A DNA stretch of 64,000 nucleotides from Dolichospermum planctonicum (GTDB taxonomy: Bacteria; Cyanobacteriota; Cyanobacteriia; Cyanobacteriales; Nostocaceae): assembly GCF_005402965.1 (NCBI RefSeq), contig NZ_BJCF01000013.1, positions 1-64,000 on the forward strand, given 5' to 3'. The stretch's first letter is position 1. The number at the start of each line of letters is the position of its first letter. Positions 24,481 through 33,959 of this stretch are shown piece by piece. The position numbers and the translations under genes were made by a program. Below the pieces are notes generated by a model. The model worked only from the letters and a program-made list of their open reading frames with translations. It searched no databases and was not told the DNA's origin.

Positions 24481-25350
24481 TTAAATGTCGTATCCAGCTT
24501 CTTGGCAAAGTGGTTTGCAGTATTCAACCAAGTATTCAATACTTTCGGCATCTAATGAATCCTTCCACTTATCAATTTTGCCAGTTCTAAAAGTTCTGGC
24601 CGCAGGACTATAAATTTCTGTTAATTGAGAATAAATATTCTCATCAAAAGGAATTTCCAAATAATTAGCAATCTTTTTGACAACATTAATTTGCTTTTCA
24701 CCAGTTCCTCCACCTTGCTCACCAACTAAATCTTCAAAATTTGTAAATAAACAGTTTGGCTCATTTCTCCAAGCTAACATTGAACGATAAACTGCTGCAA
24801 AATTATTAATTTTTAGCCCAGCTTTTGGGGCATATCCTCCTTCTAAAAGAAATTTTAATCGCTCTATTGAAGACATGATTTGCAAATCATCCTCTAAAAA
24901 ATGCGAGGATGGCATTTTTCCTGTATCCAAAATAAATGGAATTGAAGAAGCAACTACTGCACGAGGATCTCGAATGATAAATAAATGATGATATTTGATT
25001 TCGGACAAGACAGAACTTAAAACTGGGGTCCAAGGAATATGTCCCAAAATATACTTTTTTTCTGGTATGGTATCTAACCAATTCCGCAAGGTAGCTACAT
25101 TGACATAACAAGGTGTTAATGCACCAATACTGATTTTTTCGTTACTGTATTCTGTGCTGGTTAGTTTTTCTTCATCGCTTAATTTTTTTCTCACCTCTCG
25201 ATAATTTAAAAACCAAGGTATAGGGCTAGAATCATGATTTTCATGATCAAAATGCTCTTGATAACCCAAGATTTCTATAGCTTTAGCTAATAAATGAGTA
25301 CCACTTTTAGGTAATGAGTTAATTAAGACTCGATAGGTAGGAAATGACAT
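24481..25350 (-). CDS. Sulfotransferase (PAPS-dependent), first of three
   Basis: The 289-residue protein starts with the 5'-phosphosulfate loop (VLINSLPKSGTHLLAKAI, PKSGTHLL) and has the 3'-phosphate motif IIRDPRAVVASS, the hallmarks of the Sulfotransfer_1-type fold. A C-terminal YxxPAARTFRTGKIDKWKD resembles the RKGxxGDWK loop. It transfers sulfate to a hydroxyl or amine of an unknown acceptor. It lies 29 bp upstream of the TR-C-PCP gene and 74 bp downstream of the ThDP gene. It is not a close copy of the other two sulfotransferases in the operon. Confidence 0.88.
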   Translation of the reverse strand: MSFPTYRVLINSLPKSGTHLLAKAIEILGYQEHFDHENHDSSPIPWFLNYREVRKKLSDEEKLTSTEYSNEKISIGALTPCYVNVATLRNWLDTIPEKKYILGHIPWTPVLSSVLSEIKYHHLFIIRDPRAVVASSIPFILDTGKMPSSHFLEDDLQIMSSIERLKFLLEGGYAPKAGLKINNFAAVYRSMLAWRNEPNCLFTNFEDLVGEQGGGTGEKQINVVKKIANYLEIPFDENIYSQLTEIYSPAARTFRTGKIDKWKDSLDAESIEYLVEYCKPLCQEAGYDI

Positions 25351-25424
25351 AGGGAGAAAAGAAGGAGTAGGGAATAGGGGAGAGGGAAGATTAGATAAAC
25401 TTCCCCAGAAATTAACATTATTAA

Positions 25425-27209
25425 CTAATACATACCCATCGGGGGTATTTTCTCAGAATCAATATGCACATCCAATACCGTTGGACCAGGGTAACTATAA
25501 ATTGCCTCGAAATTCAACTTTTCTAAATCTTGAGCGTGACGGATAATATAACTATTTGCTCCCATAGCTTTAGCCATTAAACTAAAATCTACTGTTGGTA
25601 AAGTAAATTCTAGAGGTTCTTTTCCTGTCTGTCGATGGCGATGTTTCACCATTCCATAACATTTATCATTTAAAATCACAAATATTATTGGCAACTTTTC
25701 TACAACCGCAACAGCTAGTTCATTTCCATGCATTAAAAAGCAACCATCACCGGTAAGACAAACAACTGGTGTGTTTTTGACTCCTAAAGCTGTACCAACT
25801 GCACTACCAATTCCCCACCCCATAGCTGCCGTTTCGATAGCTAAACGATAATTTTCTGGACATGGTGGAAATAAATAATGAATACTCCAAGATAACCAGT
25901 TACCAATATCAACTTGAAACCGAGTTTCTGGAGGAAGATTTCTCAATAATGCACTAATTAACTGTTGTGGTTTAACACAGACCTTTGTATCTGTGTTTTG
26001 ATAACTTTCTGGTTCTAAAACTTCAATTTGGCTAGGATAGTCTTGGAGTTTTTGATCATGATGGCGCGGCGGAAATAATAGTTTTAAATTCAAATCTAAT
26101 TTCCCGTTACTTTGCATAGTTTCCAGTCGGGATATTAATTCCTTAAATATGGTCTTAATATCCCCTTGAATTTGCAATTGTGCCATAGAAGAACGGGCAA
26201 AATAAATATCTGAATTGTGAATATGTACCAATTTATTATTTAGTATTGCTTTATCCCAGGCTGATGTTTCCCATTGCCCCAAAGTAGCACCAACTGCTAA
26301 TATTAAATCAACTGATTCATCAGTTAAAGCTTGACGTGCTGTTTTATGCCCAGCAAATCCAAATACCCCTCTAGCTAAGGGATGATAAGGATCTATACAA
26401 GATTTACCACTTTGAGTAGTCAGAATTAATGCATTAATTAATTCAGCAAATCTAATGATCTCCGTTACTCCTCCCCCACAGTCTTTACCAATTAATAAAA
26501 CAACTTTACGTCCTTGAATTAATACCTTATATAGAGTTTGCCAAAGATTTTCTAATGCTGGTAAATTTAGAAATGATGTGGGTTGGGTAATTAGTTCAGA
26601 TAAGTTGGGATAGGTAGTAGGTTCTGGAGCCGGAAGACGGGAAATATCTACAGGAATACTCAAATGAACAGGTCCTTTAGGTGAACCGAAAGCCGTTTTC
26701 AGTGCGGTAAATAATTTTCTCTCTAGTTGATTAGCATGAGTAACTAAACTATTGTAGCGGGTACAATGCTTTAGCATAGCTACAGTATCTATAGTATCAG
26801 GGGAAGATTCTTGAAACGCTCCCCAGCCAAAATGTGATAAAAACGTTTGTGCTGTAATCACTAATAAGGGAGTACATTCCGCATACGCAGACGCTATTCC
26901 TGTAATTAAATTTGTTGTCCCTGGTCCTGTTGTCGCACAGCACACGCCAATTTTACCAGTCTCACGAGCATAACCGTCAGCCATAAAAGCTGCTCCAGTT
27001 TCATGACTAGTCAAAATAGCTCGTGGACCTCCTCTTTTTTCCGAGCGTGCTAAGGCTTCATATAGAGAACTATTATGACCACCTGGTATACCAAACACAT
27101 ATTCTATGCCTAGCAATTCTAAGTAGTCTACAATTAAATCGCTCAGTGTTCTGTGTTCTTTTTGATTATTGATTATGGATTTGTTTTCCAACGGGATTAT
27201 TGTTGTCAT
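25425..27209 (-). CDS. ThDP-dependent enzyme of the acetolactate synthase superfamily
   Basis: The 594-residue protein has the three-domain architecture: a PYR domain (YVFGIPGGHNSSLYEAL, catalytic Glu in LTSHETGAAFMADGYARE), a central domain and a PP domain with the ThDP/Mg motif GDGCFLMHGNELAVAV ending in NDKCYGM. Members of the superfamily decarboxylate a 2-oxo acid and add the acyl unit to an acceptor, or just release aldehyde. Placement inside a specialised operon and lack of the small regulatory subunit argue against branched-chain amino acid synthesis. The specific substrate cannot be told from sequence; a phenylpyruvate- or pyruvate-type acyloin step is possible. Confidence 0.85.
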   Translation of the reverse strand: MTTIIPLENKSIINNQKEHRTLSDLIVDYLELLGIEYVFGIPGGHNSSLYEALARSEKRGGPRAILTSHETGAAFMADGYARETGKIGVCCATTGPGTTNLITGIASAYAECTPLLVITAQTFLSHFGWGAFQESSPDTIDTVAMLKHCTRYNSLVTHANQLERKLFTALKTAFGSPKGPVHLSIPVDISRLPAPEPTTYPNLSELITQPTSFLNLPALENLWQTLYKVLIQGRKVVLLIGKDCGGGVTEIIRFAELINALILTTQSGKSCIDPYHPLARGVFGFAGHKTARQALTDESVDLILAVGATLGQWETSAWDKAILNNKLVHIHNSDIYFARSSMAQLQIQGDIKTIFKELISRLETMQSNGKLDLNLKLLFPPRHHDQKLQDYPSQIEVLEPESYQNTDTKVCVKPQQLISALLRNLPPETRFQVDIGNWLSWSIHYLFPPCPENYRLAIETAAMGWGIGSAVGTALGVKNTPVVCLTGDGCFLMHGNELAVAVVEKLPIIFVILNDKCYGMVKHRHRQTGKEPLEFTLPTVDFSLMAKAMGANSYIIRHAQDLEKLNFEAIYSYPGPTVLDVHIDSEKIPPMGMY

Positions 27210-27271
27210 AATTTATTTCTATGATTTTTTGGGAACATATTTGTGTAGACACAAAGTAAGGAGTAGCAATG

Positions 27272-27985
27272 CTATACAGCTAAAGGTGTTTTGTGGTTAA
27301 ACAAGTTTGGTTTGGAGTCGGAATCATATCCATCAAATGTATAACCAAATAACTTAATGTCCTCTTGAAAATATTCTTCAACTAATTTTTTAGTTGACTC
27401 GGTATAATATAATCTATAATCTCTATGTACCGAACCATTCAAATATGGTAAAGAGGCTTTGATATTGAGAGTCTGACAAATATGTTGGAAGTCCTGCTCT
27501 AAATTCTCATATCTACCAATAAAGTCAACAATTAATTTGCCATCGGCATCAGTGATAATCTCTTTTTGTAACTTAGTCGCTCCTTTAGGAAATGGATTTT
27601 TTGTCTTGATTACCCACTCTAGATATTCCTCAAACCCTTTCATTGATTTTACAAGTTGATGTCTAATATGGGTTTCTTCTTTGAGAATAAAATGATAATA
27701 GGATACTTGCCAATCCCAAGGATTTCTTACAAAAGCAAACTTATAGAAATTGTTATATATTTCCACAGGTAGTTCTTTTTTTGCATCTTTTGCTTTTGCG
27801 TGCCACAGAGAAGATTTCCACATTTCATATAGGGGGTTGATACTATCCCCTAATTTTTCTTGTGGTCGAGCGATCTTAAATTTTTCTGGTTCTTTTGCAT
27901 AGTCTTTGAGGGCATCTCTAATACTTGTGCCAGCTGCTTTCGTAACATGAAAGAAAATGAATTGATGTTCGTAAGATATGAGCAT
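27272..27985 (-). CDS. Sulfotransferase family 2-like protein, second of three
   Basis: A 237-residue protein with the PAPS loop FFHVTKAAGTSIRDAL and 3'-phosphate motif FAFVRNPWDWQVSYYHFI. This resembles the Sulfotransfer_2 (carbohydrate/heparan type) family rather than the other two in the operon. It probably sulfates a different position or acceptor. Gaps of 44 bp to the chorismate-lyase-like gene upstream and 62 bp to the ThDP gene downstream fit one transcript. Confidence 0.85.
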   Translation of the reverse strand: MLISYEHQFIFFHVTKAAGTSIRDALKDYAKEPEKFKIARPQEKLGDSINPLYEMWKSSLWHAKAKDAKKELPVEIYNNFYKFAFVRNPWDWQVSYYHFILKEETHIRHQLVKSMKGFEEYLEWVIKTKNPFPKGATKLQKEIITDADGKLIVDFIGRYENLEQDFQHICQTLNIKASLPYLNGSVHRDYRLYYTESTKKLVEEYFQEDIKLFGYTFDGYDSDSKPNLFNHKTPLAV

Positions 27986-28029
27986 AAAATTATGTTTTCA
28001 ATTATGGAGGATTTTCCTATTCCTAATTT

Positions 28030-28596
28030 TTAGACAAAATAGCTTTCGGGAAATTTTTCTGTAATAATCATTATGGGCTGACGATTAGAAAATACTCGAT
28101 AAGTCCGAGACAGGATTTTATCTTCTTTTTTAATCTTGAAGTAGTCTGATAAATCCCCTGCTCTTTCTCTAGCTGAATCAATGATTTCTTTAAATGTTTC
28201 TACTCGATGTTCTAACCAAAGTCTTCCAATTGATTCTTGAGATTTTAGTAATCTTTCTCTAAATATTTCATCTAATCTAGATGGAACAATCACAGACTCA
28301 GCATAAATCCAATTTCTTCTACTAATTTTACCCTGAAGTAAGATTTTTCTTTCAATTACGTCATCACCAGTTTTTAGGTCTAATGCGTGAATCGGTTGGG
28401 CAGTTAATACAGGTTTTTCAGATAATTTAATAATCTGAATTTTTTCCATTAAATAAGATTCTAATATCTCAGTTAACGTACCATCTGTTGTCAAAATAAT
28501 TCTTTGGAATGTGCTGAGTCTTGATGGCTCTAAGTGATTGTTGGTCAATGATTCTTCTAAATCTACTTCTATTCCGTTCAATTCTTTAGTTTGCAT
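28030..28596 (-). CDS. Chorismate lyase-like protein (DUF98 family)
   Basis: The 188-residue product matches the chorismate pyruvate-lyase fold family: FQRIILTTDGTLTEILESYL, a central ERKILLQG strand, YAESVIVPSRL and IGRLWLEHRVETFKEI. Such enzymes turn chorismate into 4-hydroxybenzoate plus pyruvate. Beside an AMP ligase and free carrier protein it suggests that 4-hydroxybenzoate (or 3-hydroxybenzoate) is the starter unit. Cyanobacteria also use a homologue for plastoquinone; the operon setting argues for a dedicated copy. Confidence 0.8.
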   Translation of the reverse strand: MQTKELNGIEVDLEESLTNNHLEPSRLSTFQRIILTTDGTLTEILESYLMEKIQIIKLSEKPVLTAQPIHALDLKTGDDVIERKILLQGKISRRNWIYAESVIVPSRLDEIFRERLLKSQESIGRLWLEHRVETFKEIIDSARERAGDLSDYFKIKKEDKILSRTYRVFSNRQPIMIITEKFPESYFV

Positions 28597-28634
28597 CTGG
28601 TTTGATTTTCCTTGGTAATCAAAAAATTATACAT

Positions 28635-30146
28635 TTATGAGATCTTGTTTTTTAATCGAATCAATAGGGGTTCTAAACCGGGCAATACTGCCTCAATTTC
28701 CTTTTCATTTTTGCGCCATTTATCCGATGATGGTTCCGACAAAGTTCTTCTAGCTACAGGCAGAGATTGAGATAAAATTTCTTCGATATGTTGATCCCCG
28801 CGCAATTGGGCAAATTCAGCGATTTGGCTGATGGTTTTTTTCGGATCTTGAATTAAGTCATAGTAGTTGACTAGATGCCAGGATTTTTGGGGCAGGGTTT
28901 CTAAATCATCTAAAATATAAGCATTAGCAGTATACCACTGATGGGCGGCAATTTCTACTATAGAAGCTTCCTGCAAAGATTCCCATCCAGGAGTGAGGAG
29001 AAAACACCATTGACGATAAGGCCAACCAGAAAGAAATTGATATGAGGGAAAACGTTGCGACCTCCATCCTTCCATCAAACTACTGATATTTCCTCGCGGT
29101 TCTCGATATAAGTAAATAAACAATGCTTCTGGAAATACAGTTTTCAAAAAAGGAATTCGCAGCGCATTTTTAGGGGTTTTTTCGAGAAATCGAATGATGG
29201 AAAGACGCTCGTTAATGGGAAAATTTAGGTATCCTCGTGCTTCTCTATCTTGTAGTTGTCTGGTGAATCGTTCTGTTAGAATTGTCGGTATATGAGGTAG
29301 CACATCATCTTGGGTCAAGCGGTTAGAACTAAAATTTTTTGCTGCTGGGTGTAGTTCGGGAATCCCTTCTATAATTTTATGACTTTCATCTCCAATTGTC
29401 CATAAGTCGGGAAACTGAGCTAAAGTTTCAAACAACAGGGTACTACCTGCTCTCGGTGCAGAGACAATAAAGATTGGTTTGGTAAATTTCGGGAGGGGAA
29501 AATTTTCTGTAAGTAATTCTAAATCAATTAATTTCTGTACTATATCGGCTATTTCAGTTGGTGGAATCTCCCATTCTGAAGGTAAACAATGTTCTATTTC
29601 TTCTAAAGTTGAGGGTGATTTAAATAATTGCAAAATCTGCAAATGTTTAGGTAATGTCAGCAGACGCTGATAACTTTTTTGCAGTTCTAAATTTTCTACA
29701 ACTTGATAGCAAGCATTTCTATTGAGTTGTGGTTTAGCTTTGAGTTTATTTCTGGCTAATAACAATTGCTTACTAGATAATTGTCTACTAGAAGATTTAG
29801 ATGTTGATAACATCGAAGTAATTGTACTAATGTCGTTCCTACTCTCCAATTGTGGTAGTCTTATTGTCTCCTCAAAGTTGAGAATGAGATTTCGGTAAGT
29901 CAATTCTCCAGAATATTGATTACCAAATCGGGAAAAAGCTTTTTCCCAATTGCGTCTAAATTCCTGAATACCTGTACTCAGTTTTTGTAACTCCTGAGGA
30001 GATATCTGGGAGTTTTCTAGTTCTGAAAGTATTTTGGTGGTTAGTTTGCCAATTTCTGTTGGGGTCAATATCTGTAAACCATCAGGTTTCCAGGTCGGTT
30101 GACTATCACGACTTGGCAAGTAGGGAACGTCATTAGATACAATCAT
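28635..30146 (-). CDS. Large sulfotransferase with N-terminal extension, third of three
   Basis: A 503-residue protein. The C-terminal part from about residue 225 is a sulfotransferase: IFIVSAPRAGSTLLFETLAQ (PAPS loop) and FIYLYREPRGNISSLMEGW (3'-phosphate site). The first 225 residues are not recognised; they contain a helical, Ser/Gln-rich stretch and a segment (LQLFKSPSTLEEIEHCLP to LIDLELLTE) that could be a winged-helix or PqqD-like carrier-recognition fold. This extension may dock the enzyme onto the ACP or PCP so that the acceptor is modified while carrier-bound; that is speculation. It starts 15 bp after the radical SAM gene. Confidence 0.82.
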   Translation of the reverse strand: MIVSNDVPYLPSRDSQPTWKPDGLQILTPTEIGKLTTKILSELENSQISPQELQKLSTGIQEFRRNWEKAFSRFGNQYSGELTYRNLILNFEETIRLPQLESRNDISTITSMLSTSKSSSRQLSSKQLLLARNKLKAKPQLNRNACYQVVENLELQKSYQRLLTLPKHLQILQLFKSPSTLEEIEHCLPSEWEIPPTEIADIVQKLIDLELLTENFPLPKFTKPIFIVSAPRAGSTLLFETLAQFPDLWTIGDESHKIIEGIPELHPAAKNFSSNRLTQDDVLPHIPTILTERFTRQLQDREARGYLNFPINERLSIIRFLEKTPKNALRIPFLKTVFPEALFIYLYREPRGNISSLMEGWRSQRFPSYQFLSGWPYRQWCFLLTPGWESLQEASIVEIAAHQWYTANAYILDDLETLPQKSWHLVNYYDLIQDPKKTISQIAEFAQLRGDQHIEEILSQSLPVARRTLSEPSSDKWRKNEKEIEAVLPGLEPLLIRLKNKIS

Positions 30147-30161
30147 GTTTAAAGAAACTCC

Positions 30162-31454
30162 CTAATTCATGTTCTTAATATAATCTGCCAAAGTTTGTCC
30201 CACATAATCTCCATAGAGAATACCTTTTGCAGTTAATTCTATATGTTGTTGAGATATGGTGATAAAATCTTCTCTTTGGAGTTTGGTCAATAAGTCAGAA
30301 CATAGGGATTCTAGTCTGAAACCATGTCTTTTTTGAAACTTTTTCAAATCTAGACGCAGTAATTTCATACCTAGTAACACATCCCGCACCATCAGATCCA
30401 AACCAGTGAAGCGGTATCCACGGGCTAGAGGTAGTTCTCCAGCAGCAATCATTGCTGAGTACTTGTCTGTATCGCTACTGTTTTGGAGAATGGAATCTTC
30501 TAAACAACCAAAGGCCGAAACTCCTAAACCATAGAAATCCATTCCCTGCCAAATGTTAGCAATATATTCACTGCGATCGCTATTATTTTTGGTATAGGTA
30601 AAATAGCTCCAAGGTTGGTAATTAGCTTGTGCAAATCTGTCCATTGCATACTGCATAAATTGTATTTCTTGTTCATCTGATGGTAGATGAACAACTTCTT
30701 CTCGAACACCAAGTTTATAAACTTCAGTGTTCGCAAATGCTTCCATTTTATAAACAGTGATGCTTTCTACTCCTGTATTAATCGCACATTCTAGGCTATT
30801 GCGCCAAGTTTCATTAGTTTCTCCTGCTAATCCACTCAACAAATCAATATTAATTGCCCATTTACCTTGACCTGCTTTCTGGGCAATATCTATAGCTCTG
30901 TAAGCTTGTTTTTCGTCGTGTCCTCTACCGCTCAATTTAATTACTTTATCGTCAAAAGATTGTACACCCATGCTCAGACGATTTACTCCCAATTGAGCTA
31001 AGATTTCCATCTTAGATTTGGAAATTGTTAATGGTTCACCTTCAACAGAAAATTGTTTCTTTTCTCCAAAAAACTTGAAGTTTTCCTGTAAAGCTTCGAC
31101 GATTTGGACAAATTGTGACTCTACTAATAAAGTAGGAGTTCCCCCACCGAAATAAACCGCGTGAATTGGTCTATTACTAAGTTGGAAACGTTCCGCAGCC
31201 ATTTTAATTTCTTGGCAAAGATGATCAACATATCCTTGCACTTCTGGTCTTTCTTTTAAATCAATAGTTTTGTAGTAACAGAACGAGCATCTTTGAGTAC
31301 AAAAAGGAATATGGACATAAAGGCAGATTGGCTGCGGTTTCAATCTTTCCTCTAAAGCTTCCTTCTTCCACTGCTTAAAGGGTGGATAGTTAGGAGTTAA
31401 AGTTAGACGCTGGGGATGAAGTTCTGTAGTGTTAAGTTCAGCAAGTAAAGTCAT
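30162..31454 (-). CDS. Radical SAM enzyme of the HemW/HemN-like family
   Basis: The 430-residue protein has the SAM-cluster motif CTQRCSFC (CxxxCxxC) in VHIPFCTQRCSFCYYKTIDL, the SAM-binding stretch VYFGGGTPTLL and a HemW-like C-terminal domain (YRFTGLDLMVRDVLLGMKLL). HemW itself handles heme, while diverged relatives act as radical methyltransferases or oxidases in specialised pathways. The residues after the cluster are YYK rather than the DF typical of HemW. Being embedded between ACP and sulfotransferase genes, it is probably a pathway-specific C-H functionalising enzyme. Confidence 0.85.
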   Translation of the reverse strand: MTLLAELNTTELHPQRLTLTPNYPPFKQWKKEALEERLKPQPICLYVHIPFCTQRCSFCYYKTIDLKERPEVQGYVDHLCQEIKMAAERFQLSNRPIHAVYFGGGTPTLLVESQFVQIVEALQENFKFFGEKKQFSVEGEPLTISKSKMEILAQLGVNRLSMGVQSFDDKVIKLSGRGHDEKQAYRAIDIAQKAGQGKWAINIDLLSGLAGETNETWRNSLECAINTGVESITVYKMEAFANTEVYKLGVREEVVHLPSDEQEIQFMQYAMDRFAQANYQPWSYFTYTKNNSDRSEYIANIWQGMDFYGLGVSAFGCLEDSILQNSSDTDKYSAMIAAGELPLARGYRFTGLDLMVRDVLLGMKLLRLDLKKFQKRHGFRLESLCSDLLTKLQREDFITISQQHIELTAKGILYGDYVGQTLADYIKNMN

Positions 31455-31560
31455 AACTTTTTTCTGCGATTTTTTTAAGCGATTGTATGTTATTAATTAA
31501 ACTGGATCACAAAATATCTTCAACAAAGAATTATGTTGTTTACTAAATTTGTTGAATCTC

Positions 31561-31818
31561 TCAAGATTCCATTTTTTTAGCAATAAATTCAGCCAGTACT
31601 TGTAAATTACTAAATGAGGCCAGATTTAGCTCAGAATCAGAAAAATTAATAGAAAAATGATTTTCCATTAAAGAGATTAACTCAACAGTGGCAATAGAAT
31701 CAAAGCCTAATCCATCCTCAAATAATGGTAAACTTTCATCAATTTCTTCAGCCTGGAGATTGACATCCAGTTCTTCAGCAATAATTTTTTTCAATTTATC
31801 TACTACAGTAGCAGACAT
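31561..31818 (-). CDS. Stand-alone acyl carrier protein
   Basis: An 85-residue acidic protein with the phosphopantetheine motif LGFDSIATVELISLMEN; Ser of DSI is the attachment site. It is distinct from a fatty-acid ACP (no DSLD). The gene follows the AMP ligase by five bases, so the ligase very likely loads this carrier. A phosphopantetheinyl transferase is not present in the window. Confidence 0.92.
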   Translation of the reverse strand: MSATVVDKLKKIIAEELDVNLQAEEIDESLPLFEDGLGFDSIATVELISLMENHFSINFSDSELNLASFSNLQVLAEFIAKKMES

Positions 31819-31823
31819 AGTGA

Positions 31824-33311
31824 TTATCTCCTAACTAAATTTGTGAAATCTGTTTTGTTGCCTATAGCAATAAGCGTTTGTCGATCTACTTTACCATTAG
31901 ATAATAAAGGTAAAGACGGCAGAAGCAATATGTGTTCAGGAATTGCTCTTTTAGGTAACAGTTGAAAACAGGATGCCCGAATCTCTTTTTCTGACAACTG
32001 ACTATTTTTGGTGAGAACACAGTATGCAATCAGTCCTTTCCCCCTTTGACTGTCTCCTTGTGCTTCAACTACCACCGCTTCTATACCCGGAATAGTCTGA
32101 ATCGCCTTTTCTATATCTGAGAATATAACCAAAAGGCCATCTCGCTTCACACTGCGATCAGAGCGACCTAAAACTTCTAAATAACCATCTGAACTAATGC
32201 GACCCAAATCTTTGGTAGAAAACCAATTACAATCTACATTTTCATATATGGTTTGTCCATCTCGATCAATATAGGCCTCAAAGCCATATTCATGCTGACA
32301 CCAAAGTTCACCCACATCATGATTATCATTGGTAAATTCTCCTTGACTTTGTTCCACCCGCATCTGCACACCTGACACAGGTAAACCTAACTTTTGCATA
32401 CGAACTTCTAAGGGATCTTCTGGACTAGCTGCTGCCATTACTCCCATTTCTGTACTACCGTATAGTCTCACCAAGCAACCAAACTGAGATTCATATTTTA
32501 TAAATGTATCTTCCTTGATAGCGTCACCGGCCGCTACTGTGAGGTTGTATGGTCGGGAAGATTTACGCCCTTTTAGCAAAGTTTCACAGAAAACTGGAGT
32601 CATAAAAGCTACATTGGGATTAAATTCTTGCTCTCTTTGGAGATAGCGTAACAAATTAGCTCCCTTTTGTAAATCAATACAAGCTCCTACGGACACACTG
32701 GGAAGAAAAGCTGCACCCAAACCATACATATGATAAAGGGGTACTGGTATTGCTACCCTAGCATCATTAGTCAGATTTAGTCTTTGTCCACAGTTCAAAG
32801 CATTTTGCCACACTTTAGCGTGGGAATGAACTACAAGCTTGGGAATTCCTGTACTTCCTGATGTGCGGAGATAAAGTTTTGCGGTACTATCATCTTCTTT
32901 TTGAGGGTGATTATTCCATTCTTGATTTTCATGAATGAATATAAAAGATTCTGGCTGCTCCCAATTAATTACTTCCCCTTGATGAGTCAGGCTTTCAGGG
33001 ATGATCCGATAACGGCAAAATCGGGGAACAGATTGCTGTAAGTCTTGTGGTGAGGATGTTTTAACCTGCTTAGGAACTAATAAAAAACTATAACCAGCCT
33101 CTAATAAATACAACAATGTTAAGGCACTAGGTAAAGAATTTTCACACTCTAACACTAAACAATCTTTGGCACTAACATCTTGCTGGGCAAAGAAATTTTT
33201 TAGGTATACAAAAATATTTTTAATGTCTCTATACGAGCAGGATAGTAGCCCGTCCGTTATGATGTTTTCCGTTTTTGCACTTAAGGATTCCAGGTCTTGA
33301 ATTAGCAACAT
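31824..33311 (-). CDS. AMP-dependent acyl/aryl-acid ligase
   Basis: A 495-residue ANL-superfamily adenylating enzyme: A3 LYLRTSGSTGIPKLVVHSHA, A5 RLYGSTEMG, A7 STKDLGRISSDGYLEVLGR, C-terminal lysine in LSNGKVDRQTL. The position after the hinge reads GLLVIFSDIE. Size and the lone ACP downstream fit an aryl-acid or fatty-acid ligase loading a carrier in trans; with the chorismate-lyase-like gene, hydroxybenzoate is the best guess. It is the first gene of the minus-strand operon, facing the sulfatase gene across a 648-base gap. Confidence 0.88.
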   Translation of the reverse strand: MLLIQDLESLSAKTENIITDGLLSCSYRDIKNIFVYLKNFFAQQDVSAKDCLVLECENSLPSALTLLYLLEAGYSFLLVPKQVKTSSPQDLQQSVPRFCRYRIIPESLTHQGEVINWEQPESFIFIHENQEWNNHPQKEDDSTAKLYLRTSGSTGIPKLVVHSHAKVWQNALNCGQRLNLTNDARVAIPVPLYHMYGLGAAFLPSVSVGACIDLQKGANLLRYLQREQEFNPNVAFMTPVFCETLLKGRKSSRPYNLTVAAGDAIKEDTFIKYESQFGCLVRLYGSTEMGVMAAASPEDPLEVRMQKLGLPVSGVQMRVEQSQGEFTNDNHDVGELWCQHEYGFEAYIDRDGQTIYENVDCNWFSTKDLGRISSDGYLEVLGRSDRSVKRDGLLVIFSDIEKAIQTIPGIEAVVVEAQGDSQRGKGLIAYCVLTKNSQLSEKEIRASCFQLLPKRAIPEHILLLPSLPLLSNGKVDRQTLIAIGNKTDFTNLVRR

Positions 33312-33959
33312 TATCTATTTCCCAGCGAAGTTAACTGTCTCCTGTATTTTAGACATATTCAGTGTATTTATTCTGAATTGGTATGAGCAACTGTAGTTAA
33401 TAATACTTAGTTTTTTTGAAACTAATGATTATTTACGGAATTTGCGATTAACCATAGATTACAGCGGCTCAACGGATTTAGAAAGTTAAATGTATCTTTT
33501 GGCTACCAAAAGTAGCACATTGCCAAAAACAGCGCTGTTTTTTTTGGCACTGAGAAACATAGTACAGACTATATCATTGTTTCTCAAATTTTGTCAAAAA
33601 AATTAACACATAAAAATTTTTCAAAAAAATTTTTCAAAATTCTCCAGAATTGGTATATTATACTCATCGGTAAGCAAAAACCAACAAATTAGGATTTATC
33701 TAAATATATTAGATGGACTGTGGAAGCAGCAATTTTGTTCAGGGAACTTTTTACGTACAAACAAGTCCTACTTATTACTGCATTGATCCATATAGTAGTT
33801 TGTTGATACTGGTTTACCATTGTTTGCTTTTGCACTTTTAAACCCGTCTATATTATCTAGAATTTTTTTCAAAATTTCAAAATTCTAGATGACTGCTATG
33901 TGTTACTTATCAGTAGCAGGTGATCAAAAACCAACAAATTAATTAGGAGTTATCCGAAT
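33312..33959. other. 648-base divergent control region with duplicated leader and short ORF
   Basis: This region separates the biosynthetic operon from the sulfatase. Two related leader copies are visible: one ends AAAAACCAACAAATTAGGAT (to 33695) and the other AAAAACCAACAAATTAATTAGG just before the sulfatase ATG; each is preceded by a TTTTTCAAAA-rich stretch. After the first copy there is a 42-codon ORF (33713-33841, MDCGSSNFVQGTFYVQTSPT, hydrophobic end). It may be a leader peptide or a remnant of a second gene. Promoters for both directions must lie here but none is consensus. Confidence 0.5.
33713..33841 (+). CDS. Possible short peptide in the divergent region
   Basis: 42 codons, ATG at 33713, with AGGAT 18 bases upstream, in a leader that resembles that of the sulfatase gene. 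The peptide has three Cys and several Tyr in its first half and an aliphatic end (SSLLILVYHCLLLHF). I recognise no family, and an ORF this short could be chance. Confidence 0.2.
   Translation: MDCGSSNFVQGTFYVQTSPTYYCIDPYSSLLILVYHCLLLHF

Noticed and set aside
19057-30146. Saxitoxin-type (sxt) cluster, because APS kinase, sulfotransferases and a MATE-like exporter occur together
   Set aside because: No SxtA-like polyketide synthase, amidinotransferase, carbamoyltransferase or Rieske oxygenases are present, and the core enzymes are of other kinds.
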